The notes: generated from the sequence alone by a model not told the origin. A DNA stretch of 64,000 nucleotides from Rhodobacter aestuarii (GCF_900156655.1 NZ_FTOG01000001.1:124001-188000), one strand, 5' to 3'; positions 33,843 through 42,811 are shown, numbered from the stretch's first letter. A program made the numbers and translations.

Positions 33843-35219
33843 TTGCGATTGATCATGACCGCCCTGCTTTCGGGCACCGTTCTTGTTGGCCCCTTGTCGG
33901 GCTGCGGCGTCGTCTATCACAGTTCCTCCGTCTCGCCCGGGGTCTCGGCCGAGGGTAAGGTGCGGGTGTTGCCCCTCACCGCTGAATCGGTGATGGTGGC
34001 GAATGCGGCTCCCTACCAACCGCGCGAATTGCCAAGCTATTTTCGGCAAACGGCAGGGTTGAGCGGCTCGATGTCGGCGCCAATCGCGGCCCCTGACGCT
34101 GCGTTTGACCGTGTGACCCGCCCGGGTCGGCTCGACACCCGGTTGCCGCCGCCCGCGACCACGCCCAACTACCGGATCGGCATTGGCGACGTGGTGCTTC
34201 TGGCCACGCCGCAAGCGGGGTCGACGGTGGAACAACTGACCGGCATTCTTGCCGCACAAACCGCCCGGCAAGGCTATACGGTGCAAGATGATGGCTCGAT
34301 CTCCGTGCCCACCGTGGGGCGCGTGCAAATTGCGGGCCAAACCGTGGATGACGCGGAAGCAACGCTGTTCCAACGCTTCCTCGACAAGCAAATTGATCCG
34401 ACCTTCTCGCTTGAAATCACCGAGTTCAATTCGAAGAAAGTTGCGATCGGCGGCGATGTCTCCAATCCGGGGATCGTGCCCGTCACGCTGCAACCGCTGC
34501 ATCTTGATGAAGCGCTCGCGGCCGTGGGCGGCGTGAAATCAGCAGATCTCGATACGGCGGTGGTGCGGATTTACCGCTCCGGCAAGCTTTACCAAGTGCC
34601 GCTCAAATCGGTCTACGAGAAGCCCGAAATCGGCCGGATGTCGCTTCTGGCGGGGGATAGTCTCTTTGTCGATACGGCCTATGAGCTTGATAAAGCGGCG
34701 GCCTATTTCGAAGAGCAGATCAAATTGGCCGAGTTCAAGCAGGCCGAACGGCAATCGCGCCTGCAAGCCCTTCAGACCGAGATCGGCCTGCGCCGCAGCG
34801 AATTGCAGGAGCGTCGCGATACCTTCGCGACACGGCTCGAACTGGGCGCTGAGGCGCGTGACTACGCGTACATCACCGGCGAAATCAGCAAACAGACCCG
34901 CTATGCATTGCCCTATGACCGCAAGGCGACACTGGCCGATGCGATCTATGATGCAGGCGGCGGGCTTGATGTCGCGCGCTCAAACCTGAAGGAAATCTAC
35001 GTTCTGCGTGGCTCGAGCGATCCGATGGAATACGAGTCCATCACCGCTTGGCACCTTGATGCCCGCAATGCGGCGGCAATGCTTCTGGCCACCCGGTTCG
35101 AACTGCACGCCAACGATGTGATTTTCGTCGCGACCCAGCCCGTGCGCCATTGGGGCAATGTGGTGAATGCGATCACGCCTTCGCTGATCGTCTCCTCGGT
35201 GAATGCAGCTTCGAACTGA
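33843..35219 (+). CDS. Outer-membrane polysaccharide export lipoprotein (Wza/OPX family)
   Basis: 458 residues from TTG 33843. A lipoprotein signal with lipobox LSGC precedes a low-complexity leader. The polysaccharide biosynthesis/export domain starts at NYRIGIGDVVLLATPQAGSTV, with the SLBB-like segments VAIGGDVSNPGIVPVTLQPLHLDEALAAVGGV and ETTR-free hairpin; then come a coiled-coil stretch (YFEEQIKLAEFKQAERQSRLQALQTEIGLRRSELQERR, about 300-340) and a C-terminal SLBB-like repeat (TLADAIYDAGGG). OPX proteins form the exit pore for capsule or exopolysaccharide. No tyrosine kinase Wzc or glycan gene set is adjacent, so its polymer is encoded elsewhere. It is followed by a perfect terminator. 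Confidence 0.8.
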   Translation: MRLIMTALLSGTVLVGPLSGCGVVYHSSSVSPGVSAEGKVRVLPLTAESVMVANAAPYQPRELPSYFRQTAGLSGSMSAPIAAPDAAFDRVTRPGRLDTRLPPPATTPNYRIGIGDVVLLATPQAGSTVEQLTGILAAQTARQGYTVQDDGSISVPTVGRVQIAGQTVDDAEATLFQRFLDKQIDPTFSLEITEFNSKKVAIGGDVSNPGIVPVTLQPLHLDEALAAVGGVKSADLDTAVVRIYRSGKLYQVPLKSVYEKPEIGRMSLLAGDSLFVDTAYELDKAAAYFEEQIKLAEFKQAERQSRLQALQTEIGLRRSELQERRDTFATRLELGAEARDYAYITGEISKQTRYALPYDRKATLADAIYDAGGGLDVARSNLKEIYVLRGSSDPMEYESITAWHLDARNAAAMLLATRFELHANDVIFVATQPVRHWGNVVNAITPSLIVSSVNAASN

Positions 35220-35247
35220 GTTTGGCAGGATCTGTTGTTGATGATCT

Positions 35248-35278
35248 GGACTGCCCATGGGGCAGTCCAACGTTTTTT
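35248..35278 (+). terminator. Terminator after the polysaccharide-export gene
   Basis: A perfect 9-bp stem (GGACTGCCC / GGGCAGTCC) with a 3-base loop, then AACG and TTTTTT. It lies 28 bp after the stop codon. Confidence 0.9.
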
Positions 35279-35381
35279 CGCATGCCAATCATCCACATCC
35301 GAGATGTTGGTTTGCGCGTGTGATCGGGCCGGGATGGCGGATGAAGAACGAGCGCTAAAGGTTGGGGGGGCTTTGGCAGTT

Positions 35382-37025
35382 CTATGCCGCAGCAGCTTCC
35401 GCGGAGCGTAGGGCAAGGGCCATGATGGTCAGGGAGGGCGACTCCCCAAAGCCCGAAGACGGGAAAACAGAGGCATCTGTGATCCAAAGATTTTCGTGGT
35501 CATGCGCGCGACAGAGGGGGGTGACCACAGAGGTTTCGGCCTCGCGTCCCATACGTGCCGTGCCAAAAACATGCGTTGCAGAGAAAGTGTCTCGGCTGCT
35601 TGCTTCCTCAACAAGCGTGGTGTCGGCGGCGGCCAGAACGGCGCGCGCTGCCGTGCGCATGGCGCGCAGGCGGGCGATAGATTGCGCCGTCAGCACTGAG
35701 GAGATCCGCGCGATCGGTTGGCCGAACGCGTCGCGTAGTTGCGGATCAAGCTGAATATGCGAGCGCGCATCGGGAACCACTTGGCCGATGGCCCCAACCG
35801 CGATGGCCGCCCCAAAATTCTGCCGCATCGCCGCTTTTAGGTCGTTTCCAAAGCCCGGCAACAGGCGGTTTGCATAGGCGATCGGGCCATTGAGCCCCGT
35901 TTCGGAGGTGGTGTGGTTCAGCCGAAACCCGGCTCGCGCCCCCGGTCCCCACCAAATTGCATCGGCGGGAAGGCCAAACTGGCTGCGGATGGGCGCTTTT
36001 GCCAAGCCGACACTGCGCAGCGACAGGGTCTCCATGAAATTGCGCCCGAGTTGCCCAGAGCCGTTCGCAAGACCCTCTGCATGATCCCTATTTGCCGAAG
36101 CCAGCAAAAGCCGTGGCGTTTGGACGGCACCGGCTGCAAGAAACACCATCGGTGTTTCCACATCCTGTGCGACGTCCCCCACGATCACCGTTGCCCGTTC
36201 GATGCGCCCCCCCGGCCCGGGATGAAGTTGGGTCACCGTTGCATTGGGGATCAGCGTCAGGCGCCCGGTTGCATGCGCTCTTCGCAGCAAAGAGACATCG
36301 GTTGATCCTTTGTCGCCCAAGGGGCAGCCGCGCGCGCACTGGCCGCAATAATTGCACGGGGGGCGATCATCATAGGGTTCGGAAAGCGTGAAATGCGGAT
36401 TGACCTGCCAGCCTTGGCCAATCTTTTTGCCCGCTTCCAACAGGACTTGGGCGCCGGGGCTTAGCGGATGCGCGGGAAGGGGGTAGGGCTGGCTGCGCCA
36501 CCGACCGCCGTCTTCAGGCGTGCCGGCGACGCCAATCATCTGTTCGACGCGCGTGTAATAGGGTTCCAGATCGGCATAGCCGATCGGCCAATCTGCGCCG
36601 TCTCCGGTCAGGCTCCCCGCCCGAAACGCATCGGGGTGAAAGCGGTGCGCTTCGCCAACAAAATGCAAAGTGCTGCCGCCCACGCCCATTACATGGAAAT
36701 AGCCTTCGTTCAAAGGCGGGCGGGCGCTGCCAGCGGGTAGGCGCCAAGGAAACCCCGCCTGAGACCAATCCGCCAGATCTTCGTCTTCTGGCGCGAGGGT
36801 TCCAAGATCGCCCCATGAAACCTGCGCCCGGCTACCGGATTTGACCGGAAACGGGCGGCGCTCCCAGCCCGGCGTATCAAGCGGATAGTCCACCACAGGG
36901 TCAAAGGCCGGTCCCGCTTCCAGCAAAAGCACGCGCAACCCAAGCGCACACAATTGCCACGCCGCCGCAGCGCCCCCCGCACCGGAGCCGATGACCACAG
37001 CATCGTGTGAACCGTTTAGCGCCAT
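35382..37025 (-). CDS. GMC-family flavin dehydrogenase large subunit with 3Fe-4S-type Cys motif
   Basis: 547 residues. The FAD Rossmann motif VVIGSGAGGAAAAWQL is near the N-terminus, a GMC loop is at GVGGSTLHFVGEAHRF, and a cysteine motif CNYCGQCARGC lies at residues 224-234. That motif is the Fe-S site of FAD-dependent glucose/gluconate dehydrogenases. The C-terminal catalytic His region is ATHVFGTARMG and NLWITDASVFPSSGFGESPSLTIMALA. No signal of its own is seen; it should be carried out with the Tat-tagged small subunit encoded just upstream, whose stop it overlaps by 10 bases. The sugar or polyol substrate is unknown. No cytochrome subunit gene follows. Confidence 0.85.
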   Translation of the reverse strand: MALNGSHDAVVIGSGAGGAAAAWQLCALGLRVLLLEAGPAFDPVVDYPLDTPGWERRPFPVKSGSRAQVSWGDLGTLAPEDEDLADWSQAGFPWRLPAGSARPPLNEGYFHVMGVGGSTLHFVGEAHRFHPDAFRAGSLTGDGADWPIGYADLEPYYTRVEQMIGVAGTPEDGGRWRSQPYPLPAHPLSPGAQVLLEAGKKIGQGWQVNPHFTLSEPYDDRPPCNYCGQCARGCPLGDKGSTDVSLLRRAHATGRLTLIPNATVTQLHPGPGGRIERATVIVGDVAQDVETPMVFLAAGAVQTPRLLLASANRDHAEGLANGSGQLGRNFMETLSLRSVGLAKAPIRSQFGLPADAIWWGPGARAGFRLNHTTSETGLNGPIAYANRLLPGFGNDLKAAMRQNFGAAIAVGAIGQVVPDARSHIQLDPQLRDAFGQPIARISSVLTAQSIARLRAMRTAARAVLAAADTTLVEEASSRDTFSATHVFGTARMGREAETSVVTPLCRAHDHENLWITDASVFPSSGFGESPSLTIMALALRSAEAAAA

Positions 37026-37537
37026 GGGGGGAGGTATCCCTCGGGTTGCGGGCTTGGGTTCAGCCCCAATCCCGCAAGGGACTCGGGCGTCGCATAGTAA
37101 AACTCCACCGCGAGCGCGCGCGCGATATGATAAAAACGGCCCGGGATCTGATTGTAATCCGCCGCCGACATATAGGTCAGAATCTCGGTTCTTTCGGCGA
37201 AGGAAAGCTGCCAGAACGGAACCTGCGCCAAGCCATCCATCCAGTTCAGCGCGATGATGAACAATTGTTCAAGTTGGCCATTTGCGGACAGAAAGGCCCG
37301 CAAGTCAGTGGCAACCCCGACCGCTGTCGCAGCGGGAGACAGGTCATCTTCGGGCAAGAACGTATCAAGCAACGCCCCAAGAGAGGCGAAAGCCGCCTCA
37401 TCCGAGGTGTTTTGCGCCCGCGCCGTGGAGGGCACACCGATCAAAGCAGACAGGCCCGCCGAAAGCGCAAGTGCTAGCGCTTCGCGGCGGGTCGTCTTGT
37501 TTTGCGAAAACGGCGTATGAACCGTTTTGGGCGTCAT
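37016..37537 (-). CDS. Tat-exported small subunit of the GMC dehydrogenase (gluconate dehydrogenase subunit 3 family)
   Basis: 173 residues with a Tat signal (KTTRREALALALSAGL, residues 15-45). The body matches the gluconate 2-dehydrogenase subunit 3 (gamma) family: LDTFLPEDDLSPAATAVGVATDL, LNWMDGLAQVPFWQLSFAERTEIL, PGRFYHIARALAVEFYYATPESLAGLG. It serves as hitchhiker chaperone that exports and stabilises the flavoprotein. The gene overlaps the flavoprotein gene start, so the two are coupled. Confidence 0.85.
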   Translation of the reverse strand: MTPKTVHTPFSQNKTTRREALALALSAGLSALIGVPSTARAQNTSDEAAFASLGALLDTFLPEDDLSPAATAVGVATDLRAFLSANGQLEQLFIIALNWMDGLAQVPFWQLSFAERTEILTYMSAADYNQIPGRFYHIARALAVEFYYATPESLAGLGLNPSPQPEGYLPPWR

Positions 37538-37555
37538 CGGGCAGGCCGAGGGTTT

Positions 37556-37981
37556 TTAACGGTTCTGATCCGTGTTCATGTAGCTTGTTGTCGTGGTCGT
37601 GGTCGGCGATTTGGTGGCGCCAAGACCCATCTGGAAGCCGCGCTTGCAGATGTCATAGCTCGAGGTGATCGTCGCGCCAGAGGTGTTATAGGCCACCCCA
37701 ATGTCACAGCCGAACGTGCCATCGAAGTTGTAGGTCACACCGCCCGTCAACGCGCCGCTATCACGCTTGTTGGTCGAGAGCGCTTTCAGGGTAATGCCCG
37801 GCGTGCCCGGAGCGCCGCCGCTGCCAAAAGTCCAAGACATCCCCAAAAACAGCGAGGGGTCATTATTGGTGGTCGTGACCGTCGTCGGGATACTCCCCCC
37901 GGCAGAGGCGATCGAAGCAACAAAGACAAACGGCGCCGCAAGCAGCAGCGCTTTAACATGGGAACCAGTCATGAGTGCCAT
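37556..37981 (-). CDS. Secreted protein of unknown function, two-cysteine
   Basis: 141 residues from the ATG at 37981 (AGGA 8 bases upstream). A Sec signal is cleaved after ASA-GG, about residue 27. The mature part is Gly/Thr/Ser-rich with beta-strand-like alternation (SLFLGMSWTFGSG, GALTGGVTYNFDGTFGCDIGVAYNTSGATITSSYDICKRGF) and ends in a Thr-rich run. Two cysteines (in FGCDIG and YDICKRG) could form a disulfide. The pattern hints at a small beta-barrel or periplasmic protein. No family is recognised. It sits 18 bp upstream of the GMC small-subunit gene on the same strand, so it may be part of that operon. Confidence 0.6.
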   Translation of the reverse strand: MALMTGSHVKALLLAAPFVFVASIASAGGSIPTTVTTTNNDPSLFLGMSWTFGSGGAPGTPGITLKALSTNKRDSGALTGGVTYNFDGTFGCDIGVAYNTSGATITSSYDICKRGFQMGLGATKSPTTTTTTSYMNTDQNR

Positions 37982-38377
37982 CTAGATATTCCTTTGCGCC
38001 AATCGTGTTTGGGCTGGATGCCAAGGCGTCACGCTTTGCCCATAATTTGCGGTGCAACCCCATCCCCCAAGGCTTATGCGTAGGCTTTCCGTTTATTTGC
38101 GTCAAGTTTTGCCGATTGGGGCCTTTGTAAATGGGCGTTTCTGCCTATCGAGCGGGCACCCTTTGGGGCCAATTCTCTTCGGTGTCAGTTTGCCCTGCGC
38201 GCCGTGTTTCCGCTTCACGCGGGCGCTTTGTGCCCTATTGTCAAAACAGGGGCAGCAACCAGCGGCGCGCAAAATGAAAACCGATAGAAAACAAGTCTTT
38301 GATCGCCAAACGCTATATTTGCGGACCAAAAACAGCGCCAAAACTGGTGTGAAACGGTGCGTTCTTAGGATCAAGAC
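37982..38377. other. 396-bp divergent gap upstream of the SulP gene
   Basis: No gene is supported. The region separates the leftward secreted-protein gene from the rightward SulP transporter and must hold promoters for both. It is somewhat AT-rich from 38270 to 38340 (runs of A in AAAATGAAAACC and GAAAACAAG). No palindrome of note, and no clear ribosome site better than AGGATCAAGAC before 38378. Confidence 0.5.
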
Positions 38378-40012
38378 ATGAGCATGAGGCTCTTTGCATC
38401 GCTGCGCGGGGCAAGCCTGCGCCATGATCTGATCGCCGCGCTGACCTTGGCTGCGCTTGCTCTGCCCGAACAATTGGCAACTGCGCGTCTGGCGGGCTTG
38501 CCCGCGGCGCAGGGGATCGCAGTCTTCGCGGTCGCATCGCTGGTGATGGTTCTGGTCTCGCGGGACAAAGTTCTCTCGGTCGGTGCGGATTCGAGCATTT
38601 CGCCGATCATCGCCTCTGCGCTGATTGCGGCGACCGTGCCGGGGGCGGCGCCGTTGATCGCGGCGCTGGTCGGGGTGATCTTGTGCATCGTTGCTCTTTT
38701 GCGTCTTGAGGGGATTGCCCGCCTTTTGTCCATGCCTGTCGCGACGGGAATGATGGCGGGGATTGCGCTGCATATTCTTGTGGGCCGTCTGCCCATCGCG
38801 CTTGGGATAGAGATCCCTGCGCGAAGCCCCGTTGCGACGCTTGAAGCACTATGGCAGGCCAGCGATGCAATCCGCTTTGAACCACTCGCGTTGACGATGC
38901 TCGTCACGGGGCTGTGCGTTCTTGGCCGGGCGTGGAGCGCGCGCTTCCCCGCAGCGCTTGTTGCCCTGGCGGCCGCTGTGGCGATTGCCGCCTTTGCAGA
39001 TCCAGACGCAACACTCTGGCCACGTGTGGAAACCTTTGGCGGCAGTTGGGGGCTGACGCCGCTCACGGTCTCGCCCGATGCGATCCTTTCTTTGCTGCCG
39101 GTGGCACTGGTGATCGCCTTCCTGTGTCTTTTCCAGACCACGGCGGTGCTGCGCGAGGGACGCGCGGATCAGCCCAAAGACCGCCGCAATGCGCTTGGCG
39201 CGCTCGGCCTGTCGAATTTGGCTGCCGCCGCGATTGGTGGCTTTGCGGTGAATGCCAGCCCGCCACGCACTGCCATCTTGCGCGACGCCGGTGCGACGAG
39301 CCAGTTTGCGGGGGTCATTGCCGCGCTGGTCGCGCTTGCGGTCATGGTTTTGGCCCCGGATCTCTTGCAACGGGTGCCCGCCGCCGCGCTTGCCGGGATT
39401 TTGGTCTTTGTTGCACTCCACATCTTTCCGCTGCGTAGCTTTGTTACGCTTTTGCGCCACAGCCGGATCGAGGCCGGTATTGCTCTCACGACCACGGCGC
39501 TGGTGACGGTGCTGCCTTTGCAAAGCGGGCTGCCACTTGCGATTTTGCTTTCTTTCTTGCACGCGACACTGCCACTTTTCGCAACGCAGGTCGTGCGCCT
39601 GTCGCAGGTTCCGGGCACGACAATTTGGTGGCACCGTCCCGAGGCCGATGCCGCCGGTCGTGTGCCCGATCTGCTGGTGCTTGGCATCACCGCGCCGATG
39701 AATTTCGTGACCGCAGAGGGGATCGTCGCGGAAATTCGCGCCTTCCTTGCCTGCAAGCCAAAGCCGCCGTCGCGGTTGGTTTTGGAATGTGCGGGCCTTT
39801 TGTCGCTCGATTTGACCGGGGCAGGGGCCTTGATCGCGTTGATCGAGGAATGCCATCGCAATGGCACGGCGGTGGCTTTGGCAAGGGTGGAGTCCGACCG
39901 CGCCTATGCGCAACTTGCCCAAGGCGGTGTGCTGGAGGTGCTGGGCAAGGACCGTGTCTTCGACAGCGTAGCGGAAGCCGTTCATGCGCTGGGGCCGCAT
40001 GCGACTTTGTGA
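38378..40012 (+). CDS. SulP-family anion transporter with C-terminal STAS domain
   Basis: 544 residues. About eleven to fourteen transmembrane helices cover residues 15-400, with SulP features (LPEQLATARLAGLPAAQGI, VGADSSISPIIASAL, GGFAVNASPPRTAILRDAGATSQFAGVIAALV). A STAS domain follows at about 430-540 (DLLVLGITAPMNFVTAEGIVAEI, LVLECAGLLSLDLTGAGALIALIEECHRNGTAVALARV). SulP proteins move sulfate, bicarbonate or dicarboxylates. Sulfate export or uptake would suit a sulfur oxidiser, but this gene is not near the sox locus and the anion cannot be assigned. Confidence 0.88.
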   Translation: MSMRLFASLRGASLRHDLIAALTLAALALPEQLATARLAGLPAAQGIAVFAVASLVMVLVSRDKVLSVGADSSISPIIASALIAATVPGAAPLIAALVGVILCIVALLRLEGIARLLSMPVATGMMAGIALHILVGRLPIALGIEIPARSPVATLEALWQASDAIRFEPLALTMLVTGLCVLGRAWSARFPAALVALAAAVAIAAFADPDATLWPRVETFGGSWGLTPLTVSPDAILSLLPVALVIAFLCLFQTTAVLREGRADQPKDRRNALGALGLSNLAAAAIGGFAVNASPPRTAILRDAGATSQFAGVIAALVALAVMVLAPDLLQRVPAAALAGILVFVALHIFPLRSFVTLLRHSRIEAGIALTTTALVTVLPLQSGLPLAILLSFLHATLPLFATQVVRLSQVPGTTIWWHRPEADAAGRVPDLLVLGITAPMNFVTAEGIVAEIRAFLACKPKPPSRLVLECAGLLSLDLTGAGALIALIEECHRNGTAVALARVESDRAYAQLAQGGVLEVLGKDRVFDSVAEAVHALGPHATL

Positions 40013-40355
40013 AGAGAACGCGCTAAGACATTGGGCTTGGCGGAGGGGGGCAGTGGCCCTTTTGTGGCCCTTATCACGCAGAAGCGAAATCCAGAGAAAC
40101 TCGGTGTGCGCGCAAAAAAAACGCGATCGGGAGGTCAATGTGCCGCGTAGCATCATGGCCAGTTCGGGAAAGCGGGCTACGGCTATCTTCGAATTTGCGC
40201 CATCCAATCCCCTAGGCCGTCGCCTTACATGCTCCCGGAGACTACCCGGCGTTATGTAAATCCATCCTATATTGTCAAAGGTTTGCCGTGGGCGGAAAAC
40301 GGATATGGGGCGATTGCGCCTCTGATGATTTGATGAAGTAAGAAAGGTTTTTTCG
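40013..40355. other. 343-bp gap before mop with a possible weak Mo-box
   Basis: No coding region is convincing. The AT-rich segment at 40250-40274 has CGTTATGTA and, 9 bases on, TATATTG. These resemble the half-sites of ModE-type boxes and the left arm (GCTATGTA) of the clear box at 42812-42842. The spacing is 2 bases longer than in that box, and the right arm is poor. It lies about 80 bp before the mop start, where control by molybdate would be expected. Confidence 0.35.
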
Positions 40356-40562
40356 ATGAAACTCAGCGCACGCAATATCCTTGATGGCACGATCACCGCG
40401 GTCGAGGTGGGTCAGGTAACGACGCATGTCAAACTCGACATCGGCGGCGCGACGATCACCGCTTCAATCACCAATGAAGCCGCAGCCGATCTGGGGCTGA
40501 AGGTCGGTGAAAAAGCCTGCGCGGTGATCAAATCGAGCGATGTGATCATCGGTATCGCCTAA
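40356..40562 (+). CDS. mop: Mop, molybdate-binding TOBE-domain protein (molbindin)
   Basis: 68 residues, a single TOBE/Mop domain: MKLSARNILDGTITAVEVGQ, LDIGGATITASITNEAAADLGLKVGEKACAVIKSSDVIIGIA, with the SARN-like start and the terminal IKSSDV typical of molbindins. These proteins assemble as hexamers that store molybdate or tungstate in the cytoplasm. It ends 2 bases from the end of the convergent modE gene. The ATPase ModC at this locus has no TOBE domain, so this protein may also supply molybdate sensing for the system. Confidence 0.9.
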   Translation: MKLSARNILDGTITAVEVGQVTTHVKLDIGGATITASITNEAAADLGLKVGEKACAVIKSSDVIIGIA

Positions 40563-40564
40563 TC

Positions 40565-41365
40565 TTAGGGTCGGGCCAAGATCACATGGCTCGCCTTGAA
40601 CAGCGCCGTGGCGGGAACGCCCGGCGCAAGCCCCAAAGCCTCGGCGCTGGAGTGGGTGATGACAGCGGTGATGGATTTGCAGGCGCCAAGGTCGATCACG
40701 ATCTCACTGTTCACCGGGCCATCGGTGCGGGCCGCCACAAGCCCCGTGAGCCGGTTGCTTGCAGAGACGCGCCCCGGGTCGCCCCCCGCCGTCAGCATCA
40801 CGAAACTTGCCTTGATCAAAGCAAACACCGTAACGCCGGGTGCAAGCCGCATCTCTGCCGCTGAGCGTTCGGTGATGACGGCGGTCAGGTGATGCCCGTC
40901 GGTGAGCGCCAATTCCACCTCGGCGTTGACGGGCCCCATCGTCACCCGTGTGACCGTGCAGCGGAAGGTGTTTCGGGTGGAGGTGTGCATTGTCATGCTC
41001 CAGAGTTTCTCCAAGACCTGCTCGGGGGCGGTGCAGACCCCGCCCTCCAGCGTTGTCAGCGCCTGCGCCAATGTGGTTTCCAGCTGCTCAAAACCCGCAA
41101 TCAAGGCCCGTCCAGCCTCCGTCACCCGTGCATTGCCGCCCGTTCGGCCTCCCGGCGCAGCTTCGACCAAGGGCCGGTCAAACAGGTTATTGAGCGTGCC
41201 CACCGCATCCCAAGCCGTTTTGTAAGACAGGCCCAGTTCGCGCGCGGCCCCGGCGATGGTGCCCAAGCGCTCAATCGCGGCCAGAAGGCGGATCCGGTCT
41301 TGCCCGATCCGGGCCTCTCCGGGGCGATGCAAACTGAGCGAGGCGGTCAGCGGTCGTTCGTTCAT
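40565..41365 (-). CDS. modE: ModE-type molybdate-responsive regulator
   Basis: 266 residues. The N-terminal winged helix-turn-helix (residues 18-85: RIRLLAAIERLGTIAGAARELGLSYKTAWDAVGTLNNLFDRPLVE) is the LysR-like DNA-binding part of ModE. Two tandem TOBE/Mop domains follow (STRNTFRCTVTRVTMGPVNAEVELAL and SASNRLTGLVAARTDGPVNSEIVIDLGACKSITAVI) and bind molybdate. It represses transport genes when molybdate is plentiful. It starts 9 bp after modB, making modA-modB-modE one leftward transcript, and likely binds the box at 42812-42842. Confidence 0.92.
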   Translation of the reverse strand: MNERPLTASLSLHRPGEARIGQDRIRLLAAIERLGTIAGAARELGLSYKTAWDAVGTLNNLFDRPLVEAAPGGRTGGNARVTEAGRALIAGFEQLETTLAQALTTLEGGVCTAPEQVLEKLWSMTMHTSTRNTFRCTVTRVTMGPVNAEVELALTDGHHLTAVITERSAAEMRLAPGVTVFALIKASFVMLTAGGDPGRVSASNRLTGLVAARTDGPVNSEIVIDLGACKSITAVITHSSAEALGLAPGVPATALFKASHVILARP

Positions 41366-41374
41366 GGCAAATCC

Positions 41375-42061
41375 TCAAACAAGCGGGGCTGGCTTCCGGC
41401 GCAGCACCAAAAGCACCGCAACAGAGACAAGGCCCAAAGCGGCAGACAGGACCAAGGCCCGGTGGAAATCGCCCACCGTGACGGCGTTATAGATTTCAAG
41501 TGAAACGGTGTTGGTGCGGCCAAGAATATTGCCGCCGAGCATCAGCGTGACGCCGACTTCGCCAAGCGCGCGTGCGGTCGCCATCAGCAGCCCCGCCGCC
41601 ACCGCCCCCGCAATATTGGGCAAGATCACGCAAACGAAAATCGAGGCCTCGCCATGGCCCAAAGTGCGCGCGGCCTCAGCAAGGTTGGTGGGCAGCGCTG
41701 CGATCGCGGCTTGCACCGGTTTTACGATCATCGGTAGCCCGACGATCACCGAGGCAAGCAAGACGCCCGCTTCGGTGAAGACAAAGCCTTGGCCCAGATG
41801 CGCCTCGATCCACGTGCCAAAGCCGCGCCGCCCCAAGAGCAACAAAAGCCCAAACCCCAAGACGATGGGGGGGAAGACCATCGGCAAGGTCACCAGCACA
41901 TCAAGCGCCCCACGCCCCCACCAACCGCGCCGCGCAAGCGCCCAGCCAAGGGCTACGCCAAGGCTTGCATGCACCAAAAGCGTGCCGAGCATGATCCGCA
42001 GGCTGAGCCCCAAGGGAAAGGCCAGCGCCGGATCGCCCAAAACCTCGGCGAACCCGGCCAT
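41375..42061 (-). CDS. modB: ModB, molybdate ABC transporter permease
   Basis: 228 residues from the ATG at 42061, one base after the modA stop. Five to six membrane helices with the EAA loop TNLAEAARTLGHGEASIFVCVILPNIAGAVAAG, and VGVTLMLGGNILGRTNTVSLEIYNAV, a stretch typical of ModB. It forms the channel for molybdate (or tungstate) delivered by ModA and powered by ModC. Translationally coupled to modA. Confidence 0.9.
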   Translation of the reverse strand: MAGFAEVLGDPALAFPLGLSLRIMLGTLLVHASLGVALGWALARRGWWGRGALDVLVTLPMVFPPIVLGFGLLLLLGRRGFGTWIEAHLGQGFVFTEAGVLLASVIVGLPMIVKPVQAAIAALPTNLAEAARTLGHGEASIFVCVILPNIAGAVAAGLLMATARALGEVGVTLMLGGNILGRTNTVSLEIYNAVTVGDFHRALVLSAALGLVSVAVLLVLRRKPAPLV

Positions 42062-42062
42062 A

Positions 42063-42770
42063 TCACAGCCCGTTCGCGGCCATGATCGCCTTGGCCGTTG
42101 GGGTTTCGAGGAAGGCGGCAAACCCTGCGGCTTCATCGCTCAAGAGCCCGCAGGCAATTTCAATCGGGCTATAAAGCGCTGGGTCTACAGGCACATAGCC
42201 GCCGATGGCCGCGCCCGCGCCAATCGCATCGGTGATATTGAGAAATCCAGCCTCGACCTCGCCGGTGGTGAGATAGGCGGTCACCTGCGGCACCGTCTGG
42301 ACCGAGATCAGCTTCGCGCCCACCTGATCGCCCAAGCCGGAAGCGGCCAGATATTCGCGCCCCGCTTTGCCATAAATCGCCGCCTTGGCATCGGGAATGC
42401 CGATCCGGGTGACGCTTGCTTGCGCAATGTCTTCCGCCGCGCGCAGGCTTTGCCCTTTGGCATAGGCCACCACCAGCTTGCCCGCGCCAAGCGGCACGAA
42501 CCGGGTGAACGTGAGCCCCTCGGCCTTCGCCAAGACCTTGCGGTCGCCGCAGACCATCGCGATTTGCCCGCTTTCACGCGCCTGCCCAAGCACTTGGCCC
42601 ATATTTCCATAGACTTGGCCGATGCTTTCGCCGCCTTGAGCTTCGTAGGCGGCAAAGACCTGCGCCATCGGGCGGCGGTAGCCCGCGCCAGAGGCCACAG
42701 TAAGCCCTTCGGCCCAAGCAGAGGTGGCACAGACCGTCAAAAGGGCGAAGATGGCAAGCTTCTTGCGCAT
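42063..42770 (-). CDS. modA: ModA, molybdate/tungstate-binding periplasmic protein
   Basis: 235 residues with a signal peptide (cleavage after AWA-E, about residue 21). The ModA-type fold is seen in LTVASGAGYRRPMAQVFAAYEAQGGESIGQVYGNMGQVLGQARESGQIAMVCGD, LVVAYAKGQSLRAAEDIA and RIGIPDAKAAIYGKAGREYLAASG. It starts with ASGAGYR, not the classical AASS. Molybdate and tungstate cannot be separated by sequence alone. First gene of the leftward modABE transcript. Confidence 0.85.
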   Translation of the reverse strand: MRKKLAIFALLTVCATSAWAEGLTVASGAGYRRPMAQVFAAYEAQGGESIGQVYGNMGQVLGQARESGQIAMVCGDRKVLAKAEGLTFTRFVPLGAGKLVVAYAKGQSLRAAEDIAQASVTRIGIPDAKAAIYGKAGREYLAASGLGDQVGAKLISVQTVPQVTAYLTTGEVEAGFLNITDAIGAGAAIGGYVPVDPALYSPIEIACGLLSDEAAGFAAFLETPTAKAIMAANGL

Positions 42771-42811
42771 GGATTTCTCCTGTCAGAACGTGGGGGTGGA
42801 CTCGGGGAGTG

